From: Rhizoctonia solani
Taxonomy: Eukaryota; Basidiomycota; Agaricomycetes; Cantharellales; Ceratobasidiaceae
DNA: 64,000 nt
Reading direction: 5' to 3'
Assembly (NCBI RefSeq): GCF_016906535.1
Contig: NC_057382.1
Coordinates: 1,674,001-1,738,000, forward strand
The position numbers and the translations under genes were made by a program. This document shows, piece after piece, positions 61,881 through 64,000 of this stretch (position 1 is its first letter; every line of letters begins with the position of its first letter). Below the pieces are notes generated by a model. That model ran no database searches. It saw only the letters and a program-made list of their open reading frames with translations, and was not told where the DNA came from.

Positions 61881-62007
61881 GATAAAGCTGACAAAACTGT
61901 CCAACCCCTCAACGCTATTCTACGACACATTGAATGTGATTGAGCTACATTTCGGATAGTAGGGAGAACAGATAGTCACAATAATTTAGAGAGGGCGGTA
62001 GAAGCAA

Positions 62008-64000
<1,993 letters not shown>

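Overview
The window reads as nuclear DNA of a filamentous basidiomycete (Agaricomycetes). A Rhizoctonia-like species is a guess from gene content, not something the sequence proves. Genes are packed on both strands. They are cut by many short introns (mostly 45-65 nt, GTRNGT...YAG) and by very small exons. The protein families are typical of Agaricomycetes: OPT transporter, GH5 exo-glucanase, Pho85-type cyclins, S8 proteases, F-box proteins and arrestin-like proteins. I saw no prokaryotic signatures, CRISPR array, rRNA or convincing tRNA.

Layout. 1-1.4 kb: 3' part of a spermidine-synthase-like membrane protein (+). 1.5-3.6 kb: flavocytochrome b2 (-). 5.0-6.5 kb: broken arrestin-like gene (-). 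6.9-7.6 kb: DUF202 membrane protein (+). 7.7-9.1 kb: mitochondrial insertase OXA1 (-). 9.9-11.7 kb: second arrestin-like gene (-). 13.3-15.5 kb: APC/C activator Cdh1/Fzr1 (+). 16.7-18.9 kb: small unassigned ORFs. 19.6-23.9 kb: two head-to-head Pho85-type cyclins. 24.9-26.9 kb: an unassigned membrane-anchored protein and CAAX protease RCE1 (+). 27.1-28.7 kb: basic nuclear protein with sororin-like motifs (-). 29.1-30.8 kb: multi-pass membrane protein (-). 31.3-32.7 kb: mitochondrial carrier (-). 33.6-37.3 kb: OPT oligopeptide transporter (+). 37.9-39.8 kb: GH5 exo-1,3-beta-glucanase (-). 40.4-43.2 kb: an XLF/Nej1-like NHEJ factor (-) head-to-head with a SAP30-like gene (+). 44.5-48.8 kb: tandem F-box/beta-propeller genes (-), the second degenerate. 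49.4-57.6 kb: two subtilisin-like proteases tail-to-tail around a third cyclin gene. 58.4-59.8 kb: another F-box gene (-). 61.4-61.9 kb: a possible secreted protein (-). 62.0 kb to the end: 3' half of cohesin SMC3 (-).

The genes do not form one pathway. Loose themes are cell cycle and cohesin (Cdh1, three Pho85-type cyclins, SMC3, the sororin-like candidate), mitochondrial membranes (flavocytochrome b2, OXA1, carrier) and ubiquitin substrate recognition (F-box proteins, arrestin-like proteins, Cdh1).

One pattern deserves attention. When exons are joined at clear splice sites, flavocytochrome b2, OXA1, arrestin B, Cdh1 and the carrier each come to exactly one base short of a whole reading frame, and OPT comes out five short. 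The break usually sits in a short homopolymer. RCE1, both S8 proteases, two cyclins, SAP30-like and the methyltransferase-like gene are intact. I read the breaks as probable assembly indels rather than mass pseudogenisation, but only raw reads or RNA can settle it.
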